Source: Chitinibacter sp. FCG-7 (lineage in GTDB: Bacteria; Pseudomonadota; Gammaproteobacteria; Burkholderiales; Chitinibacteraceae). From it: a stretch of 64,000 bases of DNA. The translations under genes were made by a program, and so were the position numbers. The stretch covers positions 620,001 to 684,000 of the forward strand of contig NZ_CP157355.1 in the NCBI RefSeq assembly GCF_040047665.1. The letters are read 5' to 3'. How positions within the stretch are numbered: position 1 is the stretch's first letter; each line of letters begins with the position of its first letter. Of the stretch, positions 25,421-33,754 are shown one piece after another. Under the pieces are notes generated by a model. It searched no databases and had not been told where the DNA came from. It saw only the letters and a program-made list of their open reading frames with translations.

Positions 25421-27272
25421 GGGTTTACGCTACGCAGGCTGTTGGCTGGCGCTGATTATTAATGCTTTGCTGCTGTTCGCCAAGCCAGTAGCGGCGGTAG
25501 ATGCGGCTCCCGTTCTGCGCGTACAAACGTTGGCGCACACACCTGCGACCATCCCGACAGCCAGCGCCGCATGGCGTGATGGCTGGGGGCACGCTGATCA
25601 AGGCAACAAGACCCGCTGGCTGCGCGTGCAGTTTGCCAGCACCGCGCCGCAACGCCTGCTGCTGGATGTGGGCGTGCCGGATATCGAGTATCTGGCGCTG
25701 TATCGCGGCAGCGGCCAAGCCGCCAGCCGAGTAATTGAATTGCGCAGCGACAGCCCCTACACGGCCCGACCCTGGCCCGGACGGCGGCTGGCGCTGCCGC
25801 TGGACGTCGAGGCTGGCCAGCATGAATACCTGCTGCAGTATCGCGTTCACGGCGACACCCCGCTTGACTTGCAGCTCTATACCCCTGCGGAACACGCCCA
25901 GCTACTGGCCAGCGGCAATCTGCTGACTGGACTAGTGATCGGCAGCCTGCTCGCCTTGCTGCTACTGGCGCTACTGCATTACGCCATCGAGCAGCAACCG
26001 GCTTATCTGTATTACGCCGTCACCGTGCTGTGTGCGGTGCTGTTTTTGCTGCAGATCGGCGGCTATCTGTTTGGCTGGCTATGGCCAAATGCTGGTAGCT
26101 GGAATCAGGCCGTGCCGATGTGGCTGCAGGCGGCGATTCATTGCAGCCATGCGGCATTCACCATCAATCTGTTCGACCTGCGCCGGCGCGCGCCGTGGCT
26201 GTGGCGCGCCTATCTGGCGGTGATGGCGGCGGCGCTGGCCTGCGCCGTGTACTACCAGCTCACTGGCAGCCTGGACTTACTGCTGCCGCTGGCGCTGCTG
26301 CACCTGCCCTTGCCGCTGCTGGCTGGCGTGCTGGCGCTGCGCCAACGCCTGCCCGCGGCGGGCTGGTATCTGGCCGGAGCGTTCTGCCTGCTGCTGTTTG
26401 TGAATGTACTGTTCGGCCTGAGCGTGCTGGGCGTATTGAGCGGCCTGCCGACTTTTGCGCTGCCGCAGATCGGCTATCTGCTCGAAGCGCTGTGCTTTGC
26501 CGCCGCGCTGGGCTACCGCATGTTCAGCCTGCAGCGCAGCCATGCCCGCCATCTGGAAGCGCGACTGCTGGAGGCCGAGCAGCTGGCGCAGGCCGAAGCC
26601 GACAAGCTCGCGCTGCAGGCACGCAACCAGCAACAACAACTGGAGCTGGCTGCCGCCGGGCATGATCTGTCGCAGCCGCTGGCGGCGATCCGGCTAGCGA
26701 TTCCAGCCCTGCAAGCGCAAGCGGGAACGGCAAGGATCAGTGAGCATATCGAGCAGGCGCTGGCCTACACCGAAGGCCTGCTGCGCGAGCTGATCACCGA
26801 CGCGCGGCACGGCCAGGGCGAACATCTGCTGGCGCTGGAAGACGTGCTGATCGCCGCCTACCAGCGGCATCTGAGCGCCGCCCAGGCCAAAGGCCTGCGT
26901 CTGCGTTATGCCAGCACCGGCCTGCAGCTGGCCGCCTCACCCACCGTGCTGGCACGGCTGCTGGACAATCTGCTGGTCAATGCCATCCGCTACACGACAA
27001 GCGGCGGCATACTGATGGGTATACGTCGGCAGCCCAATCAAATCGTGCTCCAGATCTGGGATACCGGCAGCGGTATCCACCAGACTGAAATCCGCCAGCT
27101 GCTGCAGCCCTTCCGCCAGAGCGGGCGGTTGGCCGCCGAGCGCCACGGCCACGGCCTGGGTCTGCATATTGTGCAGACACTATGCCAGCAATCGGGCTAT
27201 CAATTGCGCATCGCCTCGCGCCCGGGCTGCGGCAGCTGCATGAGCATTGTTATCCCGCTCGAGTCCCGTTGA
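25419..27272 (+). CDS. 7TMR-DISM sensor histidine kinase
   Basis: 617 residues. A signal peptide (about residues 1-26, ending PVAAVDA) is followed by an extracytoplasmic 7TMR-DISMED2-like beta domain (30-160), seven membrane helices (about 165-365), a coiled coil and a kinase core. The phospho-accepting His415 is in GHDLSQPLAAI. The N box LLDNLLVNAIRYT, G1 box IWDTGSGI and G2 box GHGLGLHIV are intact. DISMED2 domains often sense small carbohydrates or other ligands, which is family knowledge only. AAGGA lies eight bases before the start. The kinase and the adjacent regulator form a complete two-component pair. Confidence 0.92.
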   Translation: MGLRYAGCWLALIINALLLFAKPVAAVDAAPVLRVQTLAHTPATIPTASAAWRDGWGHADQGNKTRWLRVQFASTAPQRLLLDVGVPDIEYLALYRGSGQAASRVIELRSDSPYTARPWPGRRLALPLDVEAGQHEYLLQYRVHGDTPLDLQLYTPAEHAQLLASGNLLTGLVIGSLLALLLLALLHYAIEQQPAYLYYAVTVLCAVLFLLQIGGYLFGWLWPNAGSWNQAVPMWLQAAIHCSHAAFTINLFDLRRRAPWLWRAYLAVMAAALACAVYYQLTGSLDLLLPLALLHLPLPLLAGVLALRQRLPAAGWYLAGAFCLLLFVNVLFGLSVLGVLSGLPTFALPQIGYLLEALCFAAALGYRMFSLQRSHARHLEARLLEAEQLAQAEADKLALQARNQQQQLELAAAGHDLSQPLAAIRLAIPALQAQAGTARISEHIEQALAYTEGLLRELITDARHGQGEHLLALEDVLIAAYQRHLSAAQAKGLRLRYASTGLQLAASPTVLARLLDNLLVNAIRYTTSGGILMGIRRQPNQIVLQIWDTGSGIHQTEIRQLLQPFRQSGRLAAERHGHGLGLHIVQTLCQQSGYQLRIASRPGCGSCMSIVIPLESR

Positions 27273-27314
27273 TCATGTTCGACTAGTCATGTTTGGCTAA
27301 TCAAGTTCTGCTGA

Positions 27315-28427
27315 TCAGGCCTCGCCCAGCTGGAAGCTCGGCACTGCCGCGCCGAAACAGCGTGGCGACGGCACTTCGACACGGGCGTGCTCCAGCGCAT
27401 GCGCCACGCGCTGCATGTTTACTTCATCGACAACAAACCAGTCCACCTGCCCCAGATGCACCTCGCCGCGCTGATGAATGGCGTAATACAGCGCCATCGC
27501 CTCGGCAAAGCAGCCGAATACCACGCCTTTCGAGAGCATCAGCATCGACCATGACAGCGGCCCCAGCACGTAATGCAGGCGCTCGCTAAAGGCATTGCCG
27601 GCATCCTGGCGCACCACCGCATCGCGGCAGCGCTCGTAAGCGTCGATGTCCAGATTGGCCGGTTCGGCCACATCGACCACCAGCAAGCGCCGCCCCGGAT
27701 GGCGCAACACCTCGATCGCCGCCGGGTCGAGTTTGGCCGTGCTGCTGTGCGTGCAGGCGATTACCGCATCCACCTTGCCGAGCGCCGCCAGATCGGTACT
27801 CACCGCGATGCCGTAACGCTCGCCGATCTCGGCCAGCGCGCCGGCATTGCCGCCGTAGCCCAGCACCTCGTACCCCGCCTCCAGCAATTGCCGGGTCGCC
27901 GCCTCGCCCAGAATGCCGTAGGGGCCGATCACCAGCACGCGAGCGCGATGCAGCAGCCGCGCCTCGCGCAGCGCACGGCGGATGTCGCTCCACAGCATGG
28001 TGGCCGTGCCATTGTCACCGATGGTAAAGAGCAGATTCGGAAAGCGCGCCTTCAGCGCCCGGCCATCACGCCCGAACAGGCGCTTGGTCGATGCAGCCAG
28101 CAAAATCACTTTGGCGCCGCGCTGCTCGGCCCACTCGCAGGCAGCGATGAAGAGCTGCTGCGCCCGCTTGCGTCCTTCCTTGCTCAGCATTTCCTCAGTA
28201 GTGACATCAATGCCGCGAATCCGCCCGGCCACGCCGTTCAGGTACACCCGCGGGCCGTTGGCATGCCCGCTGCGCGGCCGCCAGCGGCCAAAGAAACGCT
28301 GCCGCTCGGCCTCGTCGCGCAAATTGCTGATAAACACCACATCCACCGCCGCCTGCCCGGTCAGCAGCCGCCACCAACCGCGCACATCGCACAGCGCCAC
28401 CAGCCAGCGCCACAGTTCGCCCATCAT
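27315..28427 (-). CDS. NAD(P)-binding Rossmann protein, acyl-ACP-reductase-like
   Basis: 370 residues. The central part is a Rossmann fold: VLVIGPYGILGEAATRQLL, then a second strand EVLGYGGN, as in shikimate dehydrogenase and glutamyl-tRNA reductase. The N-terminal half (GRIRGIDVTTEEMLSKEGRKRAQQ...GAKVILLAASTKRL...LLFTIGDNGTAT) recalls the layout of cyanobacterial long-chain acyl-ACP reductases, though the active-site cysteine cannot be assigned with confidence. Start chosen at ATG 28427 with GGAGA six bases upstream; the frame extends 14 codons further. It stands alone between the kinase and a PEBP gene. Substrate unknown. Confidence 0.7.
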   Translation of the reverse strand: MMGELWRWLVALCDVRGWWRLLTGQAAVDVVFISNLRDEAERQRFFGRWRPRSGHANGPRVYLNGVAGRIRGIDVTTEEMLSKEGRKRAQQLFIAACEWAEQRGAKVILLAASTKRLFGRDGRALKARFPNLLFTIGDNGTATMLWSDIRRALREARLLHRARVLVIGPYGILGEAATRQLLEAGYEVLGYGGNAGALAEIGERYGIAVSTDLAALGKVDAVIACTHSSTAKLDPAAIEVLRHPGRRLLVVDVAEPANLDIDAYERCRDAVVRQDAGNAFSERLHYVLGPLSWSMLMLSKGVVFGCFAEAMALYYAIHQRGEVHLGQVDWFVVDEVNMQRVAHALEHARVEVPSPRCFGAAVPSFQLGEA

Positions 28428-28808
28428 TGCCGCTCTCCTTGTTTGCAATACCTGCATTGTGCAAACCACAGCCTGATCGATGAATACGCAATCTTGCGTA
28501 ATTGGCGCGTAGCCAGTGCAAATACTTGCCGCAAAAATCTATTCGAAATCGCGCATCGGCTGGAGACAAGACAGATACCACCAAGGGTATTTTATTGAAT
28601 CAAGCTAAAGGAAAGAGCTACAGCCATATACCCATCACTCAAGCTGATTGACATGGCAATCCGGCAATCCACTGGATTCAGAGAGGAATTAGGCAGAAGA
28701 AATAGCAAACCCTGCATACCGAGCTTTTCAGGCTAAAAGTCGAGCGTTTTGGCATCAACGGCTGCGCGGCTGCTTTGTATGATCAAGGCTCTTTTTCAGG
28801 AGCTCATC
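28428..28808. other. 381-base intergenic region
   Basis: Separates the Rossmann gene (minus) from the PEBP gene (plus). It holds one 49-bp palindromic element at 28585-28633 and the AGGAG ribosome site of the PEBP gene at about 28798. No other ORF, RNA or clear promoter was seen. Confidence 0.6.
28585..28633. repeat. 49-bp palindromic element (intergenic)
   Basis: Starts GGGTATTTTATTGAATCAAG, ends GAGCTACAGCCATATACCC. The right arm matches the copies at 3147 and 17882. The left arm has decayed except for GGGTAT and AATCAA. Confidence 0.75.
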
Positions 28809-29351
28809 ATGAAACGCATCGCTACTTTACTTGCCACAATGGCCACAACATTCTGCGCTGCCAGCGCATTGGCTGCCGATTTCCAGCTGGGCAGTACCGA
28901 GCTCAAAGCCAATCAGCCGATGAGCAAACAGCAGGAGTTTGCTGGGTTTGGCTGCAATGGGGGCAATCAGTCGCCGCAATTGCACTGGCAAAATGCGCCT
29001 GCCGGCACCAAGAGCTTTGCTATCACGGTGTACGACCCGGATGCCCCCACGGGCAGTGGCTGGTGGCATTGGGGCGTGGTCAATATTCCGGCCTCGGTTA
29101 GCGCAGTCGCCGCAGGCAGCGTGCCCGCGGGTGCGGTGCAAACGCGCACCGACTACGGCACGGCAGGCTATGGTGGCGCCTGCCCGCCAGTCGGCGATAA
29201 AGCGCACCGCTATATTCATACGGTGTGGGCGCTTAACGTTGAGCAACTGCCGCTTGATGCCAACGCCAGCGGTGCGCTGGTCGGCTATATGCTCAACGCT
29301 CATCAACTGGGCAAAGCCCAATTAATCACCACTTATCAGCGCAGCAAATAA
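28809..29351 (+). CDS. PEBP / YbhB-YbcL family protein, secreted
   Basis: 180 residues. A cleavable signal peptide is visible (MKRIATLLATMATTFCAASALAA), so the protein is probably periplasmic. The phosphatidylethanolamine-binding protein signature DPDAPTGSGWWHWGVVNIP and the later HRYIHTVWAL segment are intact. E. coli YbhB/YbcL share this fold; ligands are uncertain. Start at ATG 28809 has AGGAG at the right distance, and a longer frame from 28749 lacks one. It lies 89 bases before an AraC-type regulator on the same strand. Confidence 0.9.
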   Translation: MKRIATLLATMATTFCAASALAADFQLGSTELKANQPMSKQQEFAGFGCNGGNQSPQLHWQNAPAGTKSFAITVYDPDAPTGSGWWHWGVVNIPASVSAVAAGSVPAGAVQTRTDYGTAGYGGACPPVGDKAHRYIHTVWALNVEQLPLDANASGALVGYMLNAHQLGKAQLITTYQRSK

Positions 29352-29440
29352 GCAGCAGAGCCATCGGCAGGTTGAACGTCAGGGGCTGCTGGCGATCGAT
29401 TTATCGGTATCATGACCTCAGCCCATCCACAAAAATCACC

Positions 29441-30241
29441 ATGAACCAAATCCAAACTCGCCAGATTCAGCAAAGCGTGATTCTTGCCAAAGCCACCCAG
29501 CAATTGCGCGAAGTGACTTGCCTGCAAGCCACGCTGATGCGAGTCGTCCACGGCGAAAAACACATCTGGATCAATGAGCAAACGCAGATCGCACGGCGTG
29601 GCGATTTGCTGCTTGCCCCAGCGGGCACCCGCCTGACTTTATCCAATTATCCCGACGCGCAGGGCTATGCCTGCGAAGTTCTGGTTTTTGACGCCAACCT
29701 GATTGCGCATTTTCGCGCCAGCTACCCTGATGCGGTACAGGGCGTGATGCAAAAGCCAGCCAGGCTGTGTGAAAAAATGACGCCGATGATTCAGCATCTG
29801 TGGGATGAAGTGTTTGCCGCCACCGCCAGCCACGAGCCAGAGCAACTGCTGCAACACCGCGCCGAAGGGCTGTTGCTGGCCATCACCCTGGCAGGCTACG
29901 GCGCAGCATTGTTGCTCAATCGCAGTGATTCGCTCGCCGAGCGCGTCCAGCAGTTGATCATGCTGCACCCGGCGCAGGAATGGACGGTTGAGATGATGGC
30001 CAGACAGCTCAATCTAGGCGCATCCACCTTGCGCCGCCAGCTGGACAAGGAAGGCCAATCGTTCCGCGAGCTGCTCGAACAGGTGCGGCTTAATACCGCG
30101 TTGGGGATGATACAGACGTCCAAACAGGCCATTGGCCAGATCGCCCAGCAATGCGGCTACGCCTCAGCCTCGCGGTTTAGTGCGCGCTTTCAGCAGCAAT
30201 TTGGCATCAAACCCATGCAGCTGCGCGCCACGATGGCATAG
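29441..30241 (+). CDS. AraC-family transcriptional regulator
   Basis: 266 residues. The N-terminal part is a cupin-like sensing domain (QIARRGDLLLAPAGTRLTL). The C-terminal part is the double helix-turn-helix of AraC proteins: MARQLNLGASTLRRQLDKEG for the first and AIGQIAQQCGYASASRFSARFQQQFG for the second. Start taken at ATG 29441, since an upstream TTG frame adds residues without family support; no strong ribosome site is visible. It may control the PEBP gene or the divergent reductase, but no operator is recognisable. Confidence 0.88.
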   Translation: MNQIQTRQIQQSVILAKATQQLREVTCLQATLMRVVHGEKHIWINEQTQIARRGDLLLAPAGTRLTLSNYPDAQGYACEVLVFDANLIAHFRASYPDAVQGVMQKPARLCEKMTPMIQHLWDEVFAATASHEPEQLLQHRAEGLLLAITLAGYGAALLLNRSDSLAERVQQLIMLHPAQEWTVEMMARQLNLGASTLRRQLDKEGQSFRELLEQVRLNTALGMIQTSKQAIGQIAQQCGYASASRFSARFQQQFGIKPMQLRATMA

Positions 30242-30277
30242 CACGCAGCCTGGCCACACTCTGCGACTGGCTTGGCT

Positions 30278-30856
30278 TTAAATCTGCGCTGCCAAGGCGC
30301 TGGCTTGGGCGAGCCAGGTGGCTTTTTGCGTGTCATCTGCGCTGATCACCGGGCCGAAAACCGCCGTTTTGCTCACCTTGATGCCGCAAAATTCCAGCGT
30401 GGTTTTGCGCATTTGTTTGAGCACCGACAGGCGATACACCCAGCGGTAATACCACGGTGGCGTGTCCATCGTGGCCATCAGGTGCGCACTACGCCCAGCG
30501 AGCAATTTGACCTGAAAGCTGGAATTTTCATCATATTTAAAGGCAAAGCCGGGCAGAAACACACGGTCGATAAAGCCTTTGAGGAGGGCTGGCGCAGCGC
30601 CCCACCAGATCGGGTAAATCAGCGCAATGTGCTCAGCCCAGGCGATTTGCGCTTGTGCCTGCTGCAAATCGGCCTCCAGCGGCTGGATCTGCCGAAAGCC
30701 TTGGCGCAGGATAGGATCGAATTCGAGCTCGCCCAGTTTCAACACCTGCACCTGATGCCCGGCCGCCGCAGCACTCTCGGCGTATTGCGCGCTCAGTGCG
30801 CCGCACAGACTGTCGTTCAAGCCATGCCCCAAAATCACCAATACTTTTTTACTCAT
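30278..30856 (-). CDS. NAD(P)H-quinone oxidoreductase, flavodoxin-2 fold (KefF/NQO1-like)
   Basis: 192 residues. The flavodoxin-type phosphate loop is near the N-terminus (VLVILGHGLNDSLCGAL), and the family motif YPIWWGAAPALLKGFIDRVFLPGFAF is intact. Such enzymes reduce quinones or other electrophiles by two electrons, using FMN/FAD and NAD(P)H. The gene lies downstream of a MerR regulator and behind a promoter with the 19-bp spacer and dyad typical of MerR control, so it is most likely the regulated target. GAGAGGG precedes the ATG. Confidence 0.9.
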   Translation of the reverse strand: MSKKVLVILGHGLNDSLCGALSAQYAESAAAAGHQVQVLKLGELEFDPILRQGFRQIQPLEADLQQAQAQIAWAEHIALIYPIWWGAAPALLKGFIDRVFLPGFAFKYDENSSFQVKLLAGRSAHLMATMDTPPWYYRWVYRLSVLKQMRKTTLEFCGIKVSKTAVFGPVISADDTQKATWLAQASALAAQI

Positions 30857-30981
30857 GCTGCCCTCTCACAAGATTAATCATCGTCCCAAAGTGGGCTAGC
30901 AAGGCACTGAGTCGAAGACAGTACAAATCGTACGGCGAGACGAAGTAACGCTGCTGGAGCACTTTTGGTTTAGAAAGCATG

Positions 30982-31012
30982 AGCCTAAGTCTGCCCCTAA
31001 GGGCAGAGTCAA
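30982..31012 (-). promoter_or_regulatory. MerR-type promoter/operator
   Basis: On the minus strand: -35 TTGACT (31012-31007), exactly 19 bp spacer, -10 TAGGCT (30987-30982). Inside the spacer is the dyad CTCTGCCC-TTA-GGGGCAGA. An over-long spacer with a centred dyad is the signature of promoters remodelled by MerR regulators. The -35 overlaps the merR stop codon, and the transcript leads into the quinone reductase after a leader of about 120 bases. Confidence 0.85.
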
Positions 31013-31434
31013 GCGGGCTGTGAGTCGGCGCAAAAAGCGTAAAATTTAGCCTGCTCAGGGCTGGGCTCGGCAGCCAAAGGCTCACCGCTGAGGCATTCGT
31101 TGATCTCAAGATGAATGGTGGTCAGGCAGGCTTCCAGCATTTGCAGACGTGATATTTCTTGCCGTACGGCTTCGCGTTTCAGTTCAATCTGGTGGCTCAT
31201 CTCGCGCCAGTCGAGCTGGCCGTCAGCATCACGCTGAAACGCCGCGACGATCTCGGCCAGACGAAACCCCAGGCTTTGCGCCTGTTTGATCCACTGCACC
31301 ACCTGCACATCTTGCGTATCGTAAACACGATAAACGCCTTGCCGCGCAACCCGGCCGAGCAGACCCAGACTTTCATAGTGACGAATCGCTTTGGCGCTAG
31401 CGCCGCTGAGTTTGGCGAGTTCACCGATATACAT
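31009..31434 (-). CDS. MerR-family transcriptional regulator
   Basis: 141 residues. An N-terminal winged helix typical of MerR is visible (MYIGELAKLSGASAKAIRHYESLGLL ... GVYRVYDTQDV), followed by the coiled-coil dimer helix (residues about 75-115). The C-terminal tail has Cys residues in EACLTT, NECLSG and AFCADS. They do not form a recognisable metal loop, so a redox or electrophile sensor is more likely than a metal sensor; that is inference. It lies in line with bioF and the DUF2520 gene (three-base gap) and should control the promoter at 30982-31012. Confidence 0.9.
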   Translation of the reverse strand: MYIGELAKLSGASAKAIRHYESLGLLGRVARQGVYRVYDTQDVQVVQWIKQAQSLGFRLAEIVAAFQRDADGQLDWREMSHQIELKREAVRQEISRLQMLEACLTTIHLEINECLSGEPLAAEPSPEQAKFYAFCADSQPA

Positions 31435-31437
31435 GGC

Positions 31438-32298
31438 TTAGTCCTTGGCACGCAGTAATTGATTGATAGTCGCCGGATGGCTCAGCCGCTCGCCCGCCAG
31501 TGCCACTGTTGCGACGCCCAGCGCGCGATACACCGCCTGCGTGGCGGGCGGCAGCACGGCCAGATGCTGCGCCACCGTGGCCGCATCGCCGCGCACAATC
31601 GGGCCAGTGAGCGCAGCGGCAGCGCCGAGGCTGTCGATATTATTCAAAGTCTGACGTATCAGCCCCAATACCAATTGCTGCGCGATCTCTGGGGCAATAC
31701 CCGCCTGCTCGGCAGTTTTCAGCGACAAATCGCTGAGCGTGACCAAGAAATTCGCCGCCATGCTCAGCGCGGCGTGATACGCCACTTTCGCGCCCGCCTC
31801 GCTACTGAGCGCAAAAGCACAACCACCAATCGCAGCCGTAAATTCGCTCAGTATCGCCACCGCCTTGGCATCGCCTTCGAGCGCACACAAAGTGCCAACG
31901 AAGGTCTGCACCGCGCGCGTGGGGTCGGCAAAGGAAAACGCCGGATGCCAGCTGGCGCAATACGCGCCCTGCGCGGCCAGCGGTGCGAGTTGATCGGCCG
32001 CCAACGCGCCGCTGGCGTGAAACGCCACCGCGCCTTGCTTGACGAGCTTAAGCTCAGCCAGTTCAGCGGCCACGCCCGCAATCGCGCCATCTGGCACGGA
32101 GATGAGCCACAAATCGGCAGATGGTAGATCGCCAAGCTGCGCCACCACCTCACCCGCGCCTATCCACATACCCGCGGCAGTACTGCTCGCTAGGCTACGT
32201 GAATAAATGGCTGCAAGGCGATACCGCCCGCTTTGCTGCGCCATCTGCGCAATACTTTTTCCCAAGCGCCCTGCACCGATCAGATTGAGCGTCAGCAT
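31438..32298 (-). CDS. Rossmann-like and DUF2520 domain protein
   Basis: 286 residues. A GxGxxG dinucleotide motif opens the protein (LIGAGRLGKSIAQMAQ), followed by the 6-phosphogluconate-dehydrogenase-like helical DUF2520 domain (KVAYHAALSMAANFLVTLSDLS ... AGIAPEIAQQLVLGLIRQTLNNI). Resembles F420/NADP oxidoreductase-like and ketopantoate-reductase-like proteins of unknown substrate. Its first codons overlap the end of bioF by seven bases, so the two are probably translationally coupled. Confidence 0.85.
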   Translation of the reverse strand: MLTLNLIGAGRLGKSIAQMAQQSGRYRLAAIYSRSLASSTAAGMWIGAGEVVAQLGDLPSADLWLISVPDGAIAGVAAELAELKLVKQGAVAFHASGALAADQLAPLAAQGAYCASWHPAFSFADPTRAVQTFVGTLCALEGDAKAVAILSEFTAAIGGCAFALSSEAGAKVAYHAALSMAANFLVTLSDLSLKTAEQAGIAPEIAQQLVLGLIRQTLNNIDSLGAAAALTGPIVRGDAATVAQHLAVLPPATQAVYRALGVATVALAGERLSHPATINQLLRAKD

Positions 32299-33485
32299 GG
32301 CTGCGACTCATTGGCGGCCAGCAGTACGCGTTTGATCTGCCCGCACAATAGTGCCACCTCTGCGGTGCTGTGTGCGGCCGATAAAGTGACGCGCAGCCGT
32401 GGCGTCGGCACTGTGGGCGGGCGAATTGCGGCGACCAGAATATCGGCGTCGAGTAGCGCTTGTGATAATGCCAGCGCGGTGGCGTTATCTTTGACTATAA
32501 TGGGCTGAATTGCGGTGTCGGATGGCAGCAATTCGCAGTGCGTGTCGGCCAATTCGGTGGCAAAAAACTGTTTGAAGTATTGGATATGGGCTTGGAGTCG
32601 TTCACGCCGCTCAACATCCTGCTCGATGATGTCCAGACTGGCGTGCAGCGCGCAGGCCAGCAGCGGTGGCGCGGCGGTAGTGTAGATATACGCCCTGGCG
32701 GTATTGATCAAATAGTCAATCACCACCTGCTCTGCAGCGATATACGCCCCAGCCACACCAGCGCCTTTGCCCAAAGTCGCCATATAAATAATGCGCGGCG
32801 AATCAATTTTTAACTCAGCCAGCGTGCCGCGCCCGTCGCCCAGCACGCCAAAGCCGTGCGCGTCGTCGATATACAGCAGCGCGTCGTAACGCTCGGCCAG
32901 CGCCAGATATTCGGCCAACGGCGCGATGTCGCCGTCCATACTGAATACCGCGTCAACGGCGATCAATTTGCGCTTGGCAGTCGACTCAGCCAGCAGGCGT
33001 TCGAGCTGCACCACATCATTGTGCGCAAAGCGTTTGAAATCAGCGCGTGCGAGCAGGCAGGCGTCGTTCAGCGAGGCGTGATTGAGTTTGTCGGCAAACA
33101 CCGCATCGCCACGGCTAACGAGCGCCGGAATTGCCGCCAGATTGGCCATAAAACCCGTCGATACCAGAATGGCTGCCGATTTGCCCGCCCAAGCGGCAAG
33201 CCGCGCTTCCAGCGTATGTTGCGGCGTGAAATGCCCGGTCACCAGATGCGCCGCCCCGCTGCCCACGCCCCAATCGGCCGCGCCCTGCTGCGCGGTAGCG
33301 ACGACGGCCGGATGGTTCGCCAGCCCCAGATAATCATTGCTGCAAAAATTGAGCACCTCGCGGCCATTCAACTGCACGCGTGCGCCTTGCGGCGAATCGA
33401 GCAGACGGCGGGTACGATACAGGCTTTGCGCCTGGCGCTGCACCAGCTCGGCGGCCATGTCCTGAAATATCGCGAGTGGCGGCAT
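32292..33485 (-). CDS. bioF: 8-amino-7-oxononanoate synthase
   Basis: 397 residues, normal length. A PLP-dependent alpha-oxoamine synthase that condenses pimeloyl-ACP (or -CoA) with alanine in biotin synthesis. Visible family blocks are NFCSNDYLGLANHP near residue 47, GSGAAHLVTGHF, DDAHGFGVLGDGRG with the PLP-binding Asp-His, and MATLGKGAGVAGAYI with the Schiff-base Lys (about residue 238). No other bio gene is present in the window. It is the first gene of a minus-strand run with the DUF2520 and merR genes. Confidence 0.95.
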   Translation of the reverse strand: MPPLAIFQDMAAELVQRQAQSLYRTRRLLDSPQGARVQLNGREVLNFCSNDYLGLANHPAVVATAQQGAADWGVGSGAAHLVTGHFTPQHTLEARLAAWAGKSAAILVSTGFMANLAAIPALVSRGDAVFADKLNHASLNDACLLARADFKRFAHNDVVQLERLLAESTAKRKLIAVDAVFSMDGDIAPLAEYLALAERYDALLYIDDAHGFGVLGDGRGTLAELKIDSPRIIYMATLGKGAGVAGAYIAAEQVVIDYLINTARAYIYTTAAPPLLACALHASLDIIEQDVERRERLQAHIQYFKQFFATELADTHCELLPSDTAIQPIIVKDNATALALSQALLDADILVAAIRPPTVPTPRLRVTLSAAHSTAEVALLCGQIKRVLLAANESQPC

Positions 33486-33754
33486 CAGAGCCCTTTGCGG
33501 TAGGTAATCGGAAACGGCATTTTACCGAAAATAAATCGCAGCAGAGAAAAAGCCCGCGCCGATAGAAAACCGCAATATTTACCACTTAATATCTGTCGCA
33601 ATCTCGATTTTATTGCGCAGTGTCATGCTCGATGTACCCCACGGCAGGCCATTTAAGGATATGATTGCCGCTTCTGAAAAATAGCGATTTTATATGCCGA
33701 AAATTTAAACAATCGTTTAGATTTTCCTGGGTATAAAGCAGTGGATTAGATTGA

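Noticed and set aside
25836..25884. CAGTATCG ... CTATACCC pair in the kinase sensor domain
   Set aside because: The left end is wrong, and the encoded LQYRVHGDTPLDLQLYTP is typical DISMED2 sequence.
27017..27066. GGGTATAC ... GATACC pair in the sensor kinase
   Set aside because: It encodes the conserved G1 box region (IWDTGSGI) and the last base is out of register.
30849..30980. 43-codon ORF between the MerR promoter and the quinone reductase, as a leader peptide
   Set aside because: Its ATG lies at or before the predicted transcription start and has no ribosome site.
31654..31702. ACGTAT ... GGCAATACCC pair, 49 bp, in the DUF2520 gene
   Set aside because: One end is poor, and the encoded AGIAPEIAQQL helix is a normal DUF2520 segment without an insertion.
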